Source of the DNA: Ascaphus truei
Taxonomy: Eukaryota; Chordata; Amphibia; Anura; Ascaphidae
Assembly (NCBI GenBank): GCA_036426205.1
Contig: WSYH01000213.1
Coordinates: 99,501-163,500 of the forward strand
Length of the DNA: 64,000 nt
Reading direction: 5' to 3'
Each line of letters opens with the position of its first letter. The stretch's first letter is position 1. This document shows, piece after piece, positions 34,907 through 45,418 of this stretch. Both the position numbers and the translations under genes were made by a program. A model generated the notes under the pieces. It was not told where the DNA came from, made no database searches, and saw only the letters and a list, made by a program, of their open reading frames with translations.

Positions 34907-36060
34907 TATATAATAGCCTCTCCTCCCCAATACACATAATAACCCTCCAATAACACACACACACACACACTCCAACCCTCTAAGTAATGTACCTGTTGGC
35001 GATAGGGCTGCTGCAGTTCTGTCTGGAGCTGCTGCAGTGCTCAGCTATGAGGGGAGTGGGAGGTAAAAGGCTGGGTGGGATTGGATGAGTGGAATGATGG
35101 CCCCGCTCCAGCTTCCAGCAGAGGTAACAGAAGCTGGTGTGGAGCTTGCGGTGGGAAAAAAAAAAAGTATTCGTTTCTAGCCAATACATTGGTAACCCAT
35201 TTCCATTTTTTTCTCACACAAAGATCTCTCGTCTCTCTCTTGGTCAAACTGTAAATTATTCTGCAAGATTATTATCACCTGCTGCAAAATCATATTACAC
35301 CCTAATTACCTACCTTTATAGAGCATTAAAAATGAAGACACACATGATTAAACAGAAGTTGGTCAGAAAATGGTGGCCGATGGCTATGTTAGACCCTGCC
35401 AAGCTCAGTACCACAGTCTATCCAGAGTCTTGTTTTGCTGGAGACACCAAAATGAGGCTTGGTCGAGTAGACGAGCAGGACAGTTGAACTTGCCATTCTG
35501 CATATAGCATCCTTGAGGTCTTAAAGAACCAGATCCTTGCGGATAGTGGAGGCTCTATACTTGGGTAGGCCTATTGAAGCACTGGTGTAAATTGTCCTGG
35601 TCTCGTGTGACAACAATATAAACAAGGTCAATTATCTCTCTCCACGAACACATTTTGATAGTAAATAGGCCAATATTCAAATGTCCATTGGACATTTGTT
35701 TCCCATAATGTTTTATACATTATGCACAGAGAAAAAACGTTTGAAAATATTTATTGCCTACAGTACATCTAGTTTTTATTGACTACAGAAAAAACATAGA
35801 TGATTGGAACTCCAGCTTGAGCAGTATTGCACAAAAGATGTACCTGTAATAATGTATCTCAATTTATTGAATAGATACCTTTAGAATCATACTCCATATA
35901 TCAACTCCAAATTTACAGAATAAAATGTCATTTTAGCATGTTTCTCTAAATTATTTGTGTCCATGGTTTGTGATTGAACTATATAATTGGGAGATCTGTT
36001 TTTTCATTAATTTAGCAGGATTGCTTTTTAAAGAAACTAAAGAGTTTTAACCTAAAAGTA
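34907..36060. other. No gene recognised
   Basis: Contains a (CA) patch at 34,952-34,970 and moderately GC-rich sequence at 34,980-35,170. No domain or paired ends found. Confidence 0.45.
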
Positions 36061-36080
36061 TTTTTTAAATCTATTATTTT

Positions 36081-36121
36081 TATAATAATAATAATTATTA
36101 TTATTATTATTATTATAAGTA

Positions 36122-36188
<67 letters not shown>
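36081..36188. repeat. (AAT)n/(ATT)n palindromic microsatellite
   Basis: Runs of AAT followed by runs of ATT, twice. The two halves are complementary and could form a long hairpin or cruciform. Confidence 0.95.
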
Positions 36189-36189
<1 letters not shown>

Positions 36190-36849
36190 TTTGTGTGTTG
36201 TAAATAGGTTGTAATTTATTCTGTAAATTTTTATGGAAAAAGTTATGCAATGTATTTTGAATTCTGTTCATATCAGCAGTAAAATCATTTTACGCACTCA
36301 GAACATCATAAATATTAATGTTGAAAAAATAAGGTTAATTGCAATCATTGTTTAATATTCATGTAGTTGGAAGATTTTCTATACTGTATGTGGATCTACA
36401 CTTAATCCAAAATATTTTTCTTTGAATAGTAGGAAATGCAGTGCTATGAACTGAGAGAAGTTGAGATTCATTTTCATCTTTGAACCTACTGTGTACCTGA
36501 TGGAACAGATTGTATAATGTCTAAACAATTGTATTCTTCCTTTTCTGACAGTAGAATCCCTAATGGGATATAGTCTTAAAAAGTCTTGCCTAGAGGAAAA
36601 ATGTCACACGAGGATTTAAGCCTTTTAAAAATACCTTCTCCATACTGTTCAGTTTGAAAGACGACTGAAGACAAAGCACAAGGGGATGTTTAACAAAAGA
36701 AACATAAAAAAATGACATTACAGATATGTGACTAACTTACACTGACATAATCACACTTTACCTATTTGTATTTTTTCATACTATAAATGCCAGTGTTTCT
36801 GCTGTTAAGGTAGTCATCTAAATAAGGACAACAGGTCAGCAAACTTATA
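36189..36849. other. No feature recognised
   Basis: AT-rich sequence up to the TA target of the 10-kb element. Confidence 0.5.
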
Positions 36850-36851
36850 TA

Positions 36852-36885
36852 CAGTGGCGGCCGCCTTTATCCTAATGCGGCTGTA
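36852..36885 (+). repeat. Left terminal inverted repeat of the 10-kb element
   Basis: CAGTGGCGGCCGCCTTTATC then CTAATGCGG. The core GCGGCC and TTTAT(T/C)CTA are shared with the right end and with both MITEs. Confidence 0.75.
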
Positions 36886-37396
36886 TCCGCGGTGCTCTGA
36901 TAATCTCGGGCAGATGCGTTTTTTTTATTTTGGTACGGAGAGAATTGCGTTATTTTGGCGCTCGTGATATTAGCATTTTATTATCGCTGTCTGCAATATT
37001 GCAAAACCGTCTAAAAACTCAGGGGGGCGTTCGCGAGCTGTTGTCTTGGAAGTCTAATACCTTAGCAGTTCAACCTACGTCAGTACATAGTCTGCGTGTG
37101 CGCGCACAGTAACTGTAAATTTGCATATTTACTGTATACATGCATTTGCAGTGCTGTATGTCTCATTTGAAAATTGTTGAAATGCATATGCGTCTACAGT
37201 ACTGTAACAGTGTCACATTTCGGCATATACTGTACAGCGCTCTCCCCTCGCTCACCCCCGCACACACACAGGATAATTCACTGCACTGCAGGGTATTTCA
37301 ACTTCTTATCTTATCTACAGTGCAGTACATCTCTCCCACACCATTCTGTTGAATGTGTGTATTTCTGGTTTCAATCACATTCCTGCTTGACAGCAG

Positions 37397-39560
37397 ATGA
37401 TTACTGCGCATGCGCCTGTAACTTCACCCACAACTGCTTGCTTGAGTGAGTGACCAAAAAAAAAAAAAAAAATCTCCTCATTTTTTATTTTTATTTTCTC
37501 CACAAGCCTGCAAAAACCATCTTGATATTACGATATTCAATCTGTGCTGTACTGTAGCTTTTGACTGCGACCCTGTGCGTTTGACTGCACATGGTTGATT
37601 TGTGTGCTTTTTATGTACTGTATTTGGGAGTGTAGGGATCAAATTATTATGATGAGCTGCCTTTTGAAATTATGCCATTTCTTTGAACTGCAGTACAACT
37701 AATCCTTCCTGCAGCAATACCCTGTGCCCCCCTCCCCCACGCACACACACAAGGCTCGCTGAAGGATTTGAAACTCTTATCGACAGACACCTCTACAGAG
37801 TCATTCATTTTCTATAGTTTTTCATTGTGTTTTGAATCCGTCCGTAGCCGAGCATCACCTCTCTCTCTGCACCTGCGTGTAATCCTCTTTGGGATAGGAG
37901 CTACAGTACATAGCTGATTACTGCGCATGCGTCTGTAAATTCACCACTGCTTGCTTGCAAAGTTCAAGAGTTAGTGACCAAAAAAAAAAAAAAAATTCTC
38001 TTAATTTTTTATTTTTATTTTCTCCACAAGTCTGCCTAGACAACCTTGATATTACGATATTCCATCTGTGCTGTAGCTTTTGACTGCGACCCTGTGCGTT
38101 TGACTGCACATGGTTGATTTGTGTGCTTTTTATGTACTGTATTTGGGAGTATAGGGATCATATTATTATGATGAACTGCTATTTGAAATTAAAGTATGTC
38201 ATTATCTTTGAACTTCATGCAGCTGTAGCCTGTATCCCCCCTCCCCCACGCACACACACAAGCCTCGCTCAAAGATTTGAAACTCTTATCGATAGACACC
38301 TGCACAGAGTCATTCATTTTCTGAAGCTCGCCATTGTGTTCTTAATCCGTCCATAGCCGAGCGTCACCTCTCTGCGCCTGCATGTAATCCTCTTTGAGAT
38401 GGGAGCTAGCTGATTACTGTGCATGACTCACCCAACCCCCCCGTCCCCAATCCTTTGAGGCTTTGTTTACGGTAACGCATTGGAAAAATCCCTTCTTGAA
38501 TTTGATATGTAAATCTGATTTGCACAGCATTGTGAGAATTGAGAGTTAAAAAAAACATTAACTGATTCAGGTTGTTTTGTCATTCATTCTTTTTCTTTGG
38601 TGTACTGTAGGTGTGGGAGGGGGGGTTGTTGTCAATGATTATGATTATCAAGAATGTAAATATTTATTTTATCAGGAACCAAAAAAAATATATAAAACGC
38701 TTGCCATTGTGTTTTTATTCCGTCCCTAGCAGAGCATCACCTCTCTATGCGCCTGCGTGTAATCCTCTTTGGGATGGGAGCTAGTTTATTACTGTGCATG
38801 CGCCTGTAAATTCACCACGGCTTGCTTGAGTGAGTGTCCAAAAAAAAAAAAAATTATTCCTCCTCATTTTTTATGTTTATTTTCTCCACAAGCCTGCAAA
38901 AACCATCTTGATATTACGATATTCAATCTGTGCTGTAGCTTTTGACTGCGACCCTGTGCGTTTGACTGCACATGGTTGATTTGTGTGCTTTTTATGTACT
39001 GTATTTCGGAGTGTAGGGATCAAATTATTATGATAACCTGCCTTTTGAAATTATGTCATTTCTTTGAACTGCTGCACAGCTAATCCTTCCTGCAGCTGTA
39101 CCCTGTAGCCCCCTCCCCCATGCACACACACAAGGCTCGTTCAAGGATTTGAAACTCTTATCGACAGACAACTCTACAGAGTCATTCATTTTCTGAAGCT
39201 TGCCATTGTGTTCTTAATCCGTCCATAGCCGAGCGTCACCTCACTGCGCCTGCGTGTAATCCTCTTTGAGATGGGAGCTAGCTGATTACTGCGCATGACT
39301 CACCCAACCCCCCTCCCCAACCCTTTGAGGCTTTGTTTACGGTAATGCATTGGAAAAATCCCTTCTCGAATTTGGTATGTAAATCTGATTTGCACAGCAT
39401 TGTGAGAATTGAGAGTTAAAAAAACCATTAACTGATTCATGTTGTTTTGTCATTCATTCTTTTTCTTTGGTGTACTGTAGGTGTGTGGGGGGGGGGGGGG
39501 GGTTGTTGTCAGTGATTATGATTATCAAGAATGTAAATAAATATTTATTTTATTTTATCA
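37397..39560 (+). repeat. Higher-order tandem array inside the 10-kb element
   Basis: A-type units start at about 37,397, 37,913 and 38,785 (about 500 bp each). They share TTACTGCGCATGCGCCTGTA, a poly(A) run, CTTGATATTACGATATTC and GACCCTGTGCGTTTGACTGC. B-type units start at about 38,408 and 39,283 and share GACTCACCCAACCCCCC, TTGAGGCTTTGTTTACGG and GGTGTACTGTAGGTGTG. The order is A-A-B-A-B. They lie just inside the left end, where transposase-binding repeats often sit. No protein is encoded. Confidence 0.85.
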
Positions 39561-39924
39561 GGAACAAAAAAAACAAATATAAAAATAATCATTAATAATA
39601 CATAATGCAGTCTTTAAGTTCTTCTGTCAGGCCGGTGGATAATGCACATTGATAATAATATGAATTAATAATATATAATATATAATATATAATAATATGT
39701 ATATACTGTATAGTAATATAATTTTTCCGTCTTTATCTTCTTCCTCATTCTGTGTACAGAACAGTAGTTCATTGAGAGAGGAGAGGTTTTCTGTACATCA
39801 TGACTGCATTTTACATACTGTACACTTAACTGTACAAACAGTTCACAGACTTTACACGATAACCCCCTCTCTCCCAGGCCATCCTTTTTTTCCGAAAAGA
39901 CAAGAAAACAAAAAATTAGTGCAG

Positions 39925-40215
39925 TTATGTGCATACTGTATTATGGCATTGTGTGCTGTGTAGTACTGTCAAACTACTCTATACTTGAACGGCTGTATAC
40001 TGTGACTACTGCTAAATACTTTGTAACCAGATGGCTGGTGCTGCTCTCTCTGGAAAGGAAAAAAATTGAGCAGTTACTGTAGGTGCATACTGTATTATGG
40101 CATTGTGTACTGTATAGCTTCTCCATATTGGACTACAGTATGCAGTTAGTACTGTCAAACTAGTCTATACTGGAACTACTGTATACTCTGACTACTAGGA
40201 AAGAAAAAAATCTGT
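39925..40215 (+). repeat. Two-copy tandem repeat, about 150 bp
   Basis: GTGCATACTGTATTATGGCA with TAGTACTGTCAAACTA and a GGAAAG(A/G)AAAAAAAT end occurs twice. Confidence 0.75.
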
Positions 40216-40793
40216 GCCATACTTACCTGTATCATTCTGTACTTACAATACTACAGTACAGTACTATACCATACTACCTTCCTGATGCTTGCCCATTACA
40301 CGCGATCACAATGGGCAACACAGTCGCAATATGGTCAATATATTTATTGCATCGTTCCATGGTGAGTACATCGTTCCAAAAACTCAGTATGCCTTGCGCC
40401 AACTCATCCTTTTTGGAGGTTTCACGACTTTTCGGATATGGTCCTTCAGCTGATGCCAGACCATTTCGATCAGATTGAAGTCTGGTGATCTGTCATTGGA
40501 AAAAAAGGACAATTAGTTAAACAGATACAGTACACAGTAAAAACAGTGGGGAAAAAATGAGACACGGTTACCGCACTTACTCCGCTGGCGTCTTTACCCA
40601 GTTGATTCCGGGCTCAAGGATATGCGCTGTTGACGCGGTGTGCTTCGGGTCGTTGTCCTGGTAGAAACGGTGACCATTCGGGAACTTGCGTGTGATGTAT
40701 TCCACAATCTCAGGCACAATTTTGTCTTGGAATAAAGCTTTCTTCATGATTCCTATAACAAGAAAAGAAAAGTGCTCAAAAAACTGCACACTA

Positions 40794-41151
40794 CACTGGC
40801 GGCACACTTTATTCTTACCTGGCTGGAGCCGCAAGCCGGGAGGTGTCCTGGCTTGCTTGTTTATTTCCCTCGGCGTGCCGCGCGTCATCGATGCGCGGTC
40901 ACGCTTCATCTGGAGTGTGCGCGCATGGCGCGCGTGCCCAGGGCTCCTTGAGGGAGCCCTGGTGTCCCGCGATGTGGGGATTGCGGTGGGGGGCTCCGGG
41001 GGACCCTGCGGACCAGAGAGGGGAGGGGGAAGCCCTGATCGGAGGACCGATCCTCCGAGGCTCCGGCGCGCACCCGGGACCCCTCGGCGCGCGCCCGGTT
41101 ACTGTCGCGGCCGAGACCGGGCAAAGGTTAGAATAAACTCGGCCGCGACAG
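40794..41151. mobile_element. 358-bp GC-rich MITE of the same family, inside transposase intron 3
   Basis: Left end CACTGGCGGCACACTTTATT then CTTACC; right end (complement) CTGTCGCGGCCGAGTTTATT then CTAACC. TA flanks at 40,792-40,793 and 41,152-41,153. Its base composition is sharply GC-rich against the AT-rich host element. It carries no protein and lies wholly within the intron, so splicing would remove it. Confidence 0.8.
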
Positions 41152-41789
41152 TAGTACAGTAAAGGGCATTAGGCTAAATTATATTTTATATATTTTACCT
41201 TCAATGATGACAATGCATCCTGGTCCACGCCTAGAGATGGCACCCCACACATGCATTTTTCCTGGGTGTTTTGGACGCGGCTTCATAGATGTGCGACCTT
41301 TTTTGTGGAATGCAAAGGTGGCAAATCTCTCCAGCGATGCAGTAGACTCGTCAGTGAAGATGCAATCCTGGAAAGTTTCTCCACTGTCGATCCATGCCTG
41401 GGCCTGGACCACTCTTTTGATTTTGTTAACGTCCCTTATCATGGGGTACGGTCTGTAATGACAAGGAATAAATAATTTTAGAGGTACAGTACAGTTTCTT
41501 AAACAACACTTTTACCTCCTGTACTGTCCAGTTCTAACCTCACAAGTCCATATTTCCATCCAATTCTGCGTCTCATCTTCTTTATGCTGGTCTCCGATAA
41601 AGTGAGATTGTGATTTTGCTGCAGAGTGTATTTGACCCTTAATGCACTCTCTTCATCATTCTCTTCACTTATTTTGTCGACCAGAAGAGTTGTCTCCCTA
41701 CAATGTACAGAAAAACAACAATCCGGTAAGTTACAGTGCAGTAGGCCACAAGCACAGCACATCATTTGGTGTAAAAATAGTATACAATG

Positions 41790-42125
41790 AGATATTGTTC
41801 TATTAATATGCAGCAATATAAACAAAATATATACTGTTGTTATATAAATATAACGAAACAACTATAAAATTAGATACAGTAGATCTACAGTACACAATAT
41901 ATTGTTCTATTAATATGCAGCAATATAAAAAATATACATATACTGTTATATAAATATACCGAAATAACTATAAAATTAGATACAGTAGATCTACAGTACA
42001 TAATATATTGTTCTATTAATATACACCAATATAAAAAATATACATACTGTTATATAAATATTCCGAAATAACTATAAAATTAGATACAGTAGATATACAC
42101 AATATATTGTTCTATTAATATGCAG
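41790..42125 (-). repeat. Four-copy tandem repeat in transposase intron 1
   Basis: TATTGTTCTATTAATATGCA starts at 41,793, 41,900, 42,006 and 42,105 (periods 107, 106, 99). Units also share CTATAAAATTAGATACAGTA. Confidence 0.9.
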
Positions 42126-42425
42126 CAATGATAGATATACTGTATACTTGAAAACGAGAGGTAACTCTCAATGTATTCCTTCCTGGTAAAATATTTTATA
42201 AATAAATAAATAAACATATTTATATAAATATACTTACGCTTTAGTTACCGTTGGTGTCCTCGTGCGTTGTCTGGTTTTTCCGTGTGCATGATAGTGCACG
42301 GTGGATGATGGCACAACGAGGCCAGAAGCAGCTAACCAGCATTGGATATCTTCAATTTGGTGTCCGCTCGTGTACATCTCCTTAATTCGCATGCTGAGAT
42401 CCTTTGAAATCTTTTTAACAGGCAT

Positions 42426-42678
42426 TGCTGCGAGTAGAATGAAATACAAACACAAGAATATATATTCGATGTTTAGTCGATGTGTATTCAATGTGCAGTG
42501 AATCCACAAAATGGATGGTGTATTTATACGTTAATGACCCACATTAGAGTACGCCCACTTTCAACACCTGTACCTCGTCGCCATGCATAAAAGGTTACAC
42601 ACTTTGCATAGCCCACCACTCAATGATCTTTATCTGAACTTGCCCTTGTCCAGATACTGCATTGTGACATCTGCTTCC
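42426..42678. promoter_or_regulatory. Shared divergent promoter of transposase and BEN-like gene
   Basis: TATAAATA on minus (42,521-42,528) lies about 96 bases before the transposase ATG. CATAAAAGG on plus (42,586-42,594) lies about 85 bases before the chosen BEN-gene ATG. With only 253 bases between the two start codons, the genes probably share control elements. Confidence 0.55.
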
Positions 42679-44119
42679 ATGTATCAACCCCGATTCTACA
42701 GACGCAGGAAGCCACTCGCCTCTGCCGTGCCTATCACACAGAAAAAGCGAAAGGCGGCAGCCGTTTCCAAGCCAAGGCCAAAGCGACAGGCTAAGGCCAA
42801 TAAAGAAAACATTCCGCTGACCCCAAAGGCTAAGGGTTTTAATAGACGTAAGCCTTATTATGTCCAGAAGAAATACGGTGATGAACACTCAATGCAAAAC
42901 AAATGGCAGCCAACCCATCAAACCCGCAGTCCACTTCCTCCAATACGCTTCGATGATTCTGCCGCCGCTCTCCCGGATATCTTCAGCCCGTCTTCTCCAC
43001 TACTCGTCCTCGACGCTGCCGCCGCCCCTGAAATCCACGGGTCACTTTTTCCTTTGCGCTTAGACGACTCTGCTGCTTCTCACCTGGAAATCCAGAGGTC
43101 AATTTCTACATCCCTCTTCGACGACGCTGCCGCTTCTCCTCTCCCGGATATATCCACAGGTCACCTCCTCCACCCTTCTTTGGCGATGCTGCCGCTTCTC
43201 TCCATGGAACCCCCATCTCATCCTCCGTAGCACCCATCCACCCAGATGTCCACAGCACGCCATGCACAAGAAGCAGCTCGTTAGACCGGATGCTGAATGG
43301 GATAAGTGTGGATATCCCCGGGAACTCTATTGTGCTGGCAAAGATAGATCTGCTTCTGGAGACCATGCTAAATATAGATCAACTGATGCAGAAGATGGAT
43401 CAATGGATGGAGAAGATGGATCGACGGATGGAGAAGATAGAGACTGACATAGCGGGGATACATAATTTGCTCGGTGTTCATGTCCCTGTATCCCCGACGC
43501 CAGAGCAGGAGGGTGGCATGGATGTGATGAATGGGACCTTCGACCACCTTCCATCACCAAGCGCACCCCCTCCACCAGAAGATTTTGTGTACATGTATGC
43601 CATTGAGGAGGAGTATAACATGACAACCCCGTCAAGACCACGCCAGGAGACAACACAGTGACCAAGACAGGAGGAAAGCTTCCTCCAAGACAACCTACCC
43701 TCGCCCGCCGCCACAAGCACACCCGCTCACAGAAGAACAGCCGCTTCCAGAACCCAACCTACATTCGCTTGCATCGATACGGTGCCCGACATCATCCTGC
43801 GCGATCTGCCACCGGCACTCAGGGAGAAGTATAGGGGATGAGTGCTGGTGTACCCCACAAGTATGCCTTGTTTCTTTTTAAGCACCATGTTCCCTACTCG
43901 TTGTACTGCGACTGGGCCTTCAAAGTGAATTACGACGGAAATCGCGAAAAAAAGGCGCTTCCTGACAATTTAAGAAAGACCATTCTGGAGGAATTGCGGC
44001 GCTTTTTTTCAATTACAGATCCTTTAATGAAAGGCGTTTGAGACTGCATTAATGGCATTTTGCGCCATGCAAGGCATCGGCCATGGAAGGACAATATAGT
44101 GGGGTACGCATTTGCGTGA
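42679..44119 (+). pseudogene. BEN-like, coiled-coil nuclear protein of the 10-kb element (decayed)
   Basis: I start at MYQPRFYRRRKP because the earlier ATG at 42,583 overlaps the TATA-like box. The N-terminus is very basic (KKRKAAAVSKPRPKRQAKAN), a likely nuclear signal. Residues about 90-180 hold five degenerate repeats built on (F/L)(D/G)D(S/A)AA with LPDI or LEI. A heptad-rich coiled coil follows (LLLETMLNIDQLMQKMDQWM, about 43,335-43,450). The C-terminus (about 43,780-44,090) has LRDLPPALREKY, then HKYALFLFKHHVP, LRKTILEELRRFF and DCINGILRHARH, a BEN-domain-like pattern. Breaks: frameshifts near 43,175 and 43,837, and TGA at 43,659 and 44,039, each readable as CGA before CpG decay. BEN domains bind DNA or chromatin factors. 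Confidence 0.6.
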
Positions 44120-44157
44120 GTGTTCAACTGTTGTAACTTTTTTGTAAATGTTTTGTT

Positions 44158-44239
44158 CCAGTCCCCGAGGGCCACAAACAGGCCCGATTTTCAAAGGTTA
44201 TCCTGAAAACCGGGCCTGTTTGCGGTCCTCGAGGACTGG
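44158..44239. mobile_element. 82-bp foldback MITE
   Basis: CCAGTCCCCGAGGGCCACAA...CGGTCCTCGAGGACTGG: arms nearly complementary over about 35 bases, including ACAGGCCCG and CGGGCCTGT. Resembles vertebrate hAT-type foldbacks with CAGTCCTCGAGGGCC ends. It lies just after the BEN-like reading frame. Confidence 0.6.
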
Positions 44240-44299
44240 AGTTGTGCAGGCCTGACTGACTGCTCTGCACACCATCCTACTGTAAATGTTTTGACTTGC

Positions 44300-44640
44300 T
44301 GTACTTTAATAAAGGAGATGTTGCGTTTTGTATATTGTATGAATAAAGAATTGTTTTTAATAACAGGTAAGACCATGCTGTTATGCTGTACTGTACATGT
44401 TTTGGCCTGCTGTACTTAAATAAAGGTAGATGTTGTGTTTTTGTATATTTTATGAATAACATGTGACTGTAAACGATACTGTACTGACTGACTGTAAATG
44501 TTTTTACTTTCTGTACATAAATGTTTTCACTAGCAGTAAACCATACACCTGTTGAAGTTTTGAATTGCTGTGCACTTAAAATGTTTTTACATTGTACAGG
44601 ATTTGTAAATAAATGTTTTTGTACTTACTCCACCAATAAA
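44300..44640 (+). terminator. Cluster of poly(A) signals after the BEN-like gene
   Basis: AATAAA at about 44,309, 44,342, 44,420 and more to 44,635, within short duplicated units (AATAAAGGAGATGTTGCG and TAAATAAAGGTAGATGTTG). Confidence 0.45.
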
Positions 44641-45189
44641 AGAAAATGTTGATTTTTTAAAATTGTTCCATTGTCTCCTTTGATACTGTAACAAAATACA
44701 GTGTTTCTAGAATGTACTGTCCAGGCATACTGTACTGTATACTGTAGGCATGCTCAGTACTGCACATCACAAAAGTATTAAAAAAAATACAAAACACATA
44801 CTGTACTGTATGTACTGGTATAGAAGACACGTACTGTATGTACTGGAATACATGTAGAATAAATGCATACTTTTTATTTTTTCGGGTTTATTATACAGTA
44901 TATATAAAAAAGTATTGTATAGGGTCTGAAAACATCAGCATACTGTTTCAGGTATTCTATCCTAATCTATAACAACAGCCACTAAACTGTAGACTCCGGT
45001 ATGTGGTTTTTTAAATCCGATTCAGCATTGAGCAGGCATTGTTACACAAAGTGATATTATCCATCGAAATCCCTCCATTTGCCGTTTTCTTTTGTGAGGA
45101 AAAACAAAAATAAAAGTTTTAGTGTAATGGTCAGTCCCCTAAAGAAGTTCCCAGTCAGTCCCACCAATAATTTTCTCCGGGGGCGTCTC

Positions 45190-45275
45190 CTGTTCACATG
45201 CGCATGCGCCTACCGTCGATGTGATGACACGCATATGCGTTTCAAGAAGGTTCCAATGCGCATGCGCCTAGCGTT
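45190..45275. promoter_or_regulatory. Paired NRF1-like palindromes
   Basis: TGCGCATGCGCC at 45,199-45,210 and again at 45,257-45,268. The same word is in the left array (37,405) and near the right end (about 46,632). It matches the NRF1 consensus and may be a binding site for host or element proteins. Confidence 0.45.
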
Positions 45276-45418
45276 CCACCAATTGTTCGGTATCTGCAGT
45301 ACTGTAGAAGCCGCTCAGCCAATGATATTGCTTACAGGAGAATCGCTTGACTTTTGAATCGCACCGATATTGTTTTTTTCAAAATAAAAAAAAACAGAAT
45401 AAAATACGACAACATTAC

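Larger units (their letters stand above)
40274..42425 (-). pseudogene. Tc1/mariner-superfamily DDE transposase with four introns (one frameshift)
   Basis: Exons (minus): 42,425-42,238; 41,697-41,539; 41,452-41,199; 40,752-40,581; 40,489-40,274. Every junction is GT-AG and keeps frame, giving about 329 residues. Exon 1 starts MPVKKISKDLSMRIKEMY, a helix-turn-helix; exon 2 ends in MRRRIGWKYG; exon 3 has TDEST (first Asp) and HVWGAISRRG; exon 4 has [10 protein letters not shown] (second Asp); exon 5 has SPDFNLIEMVW (Glu). I count 32 residues between the second Asp and the Glu, below the usual 34. One base is missing from an A run near 40,418 in the last exon; otherwise the frame is clean. TATAAATA lies at 42,521-42,528. 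It would excise and integrate the element at TA. Confidence 0.85.

Noticed and set aside
37397..39560. Regularly spaced repeats resembling a CRISPR array
   Set aside because: Units are 380-520 bp, eukaryotic context, no cas genes; it is a tandem satellite-like array.
41100..41153. 54-bp hairpin ACTGTCGCGGCCGAG...CTCGGCCGCGACAGT as a separate tiny transposon
   Set aside because: The better pair for the right end is CACTGGCGGCAC at 40,794, which makes a 358-bp MITE; the hairpin is an internal duplication of the end.
42583..42678. Earlier ATG for the BEN-like gene
   Set aside because: It overlaps the CATAAAAGG box and so would lie upstream of transcription; the Met at 42,679 was preferred.
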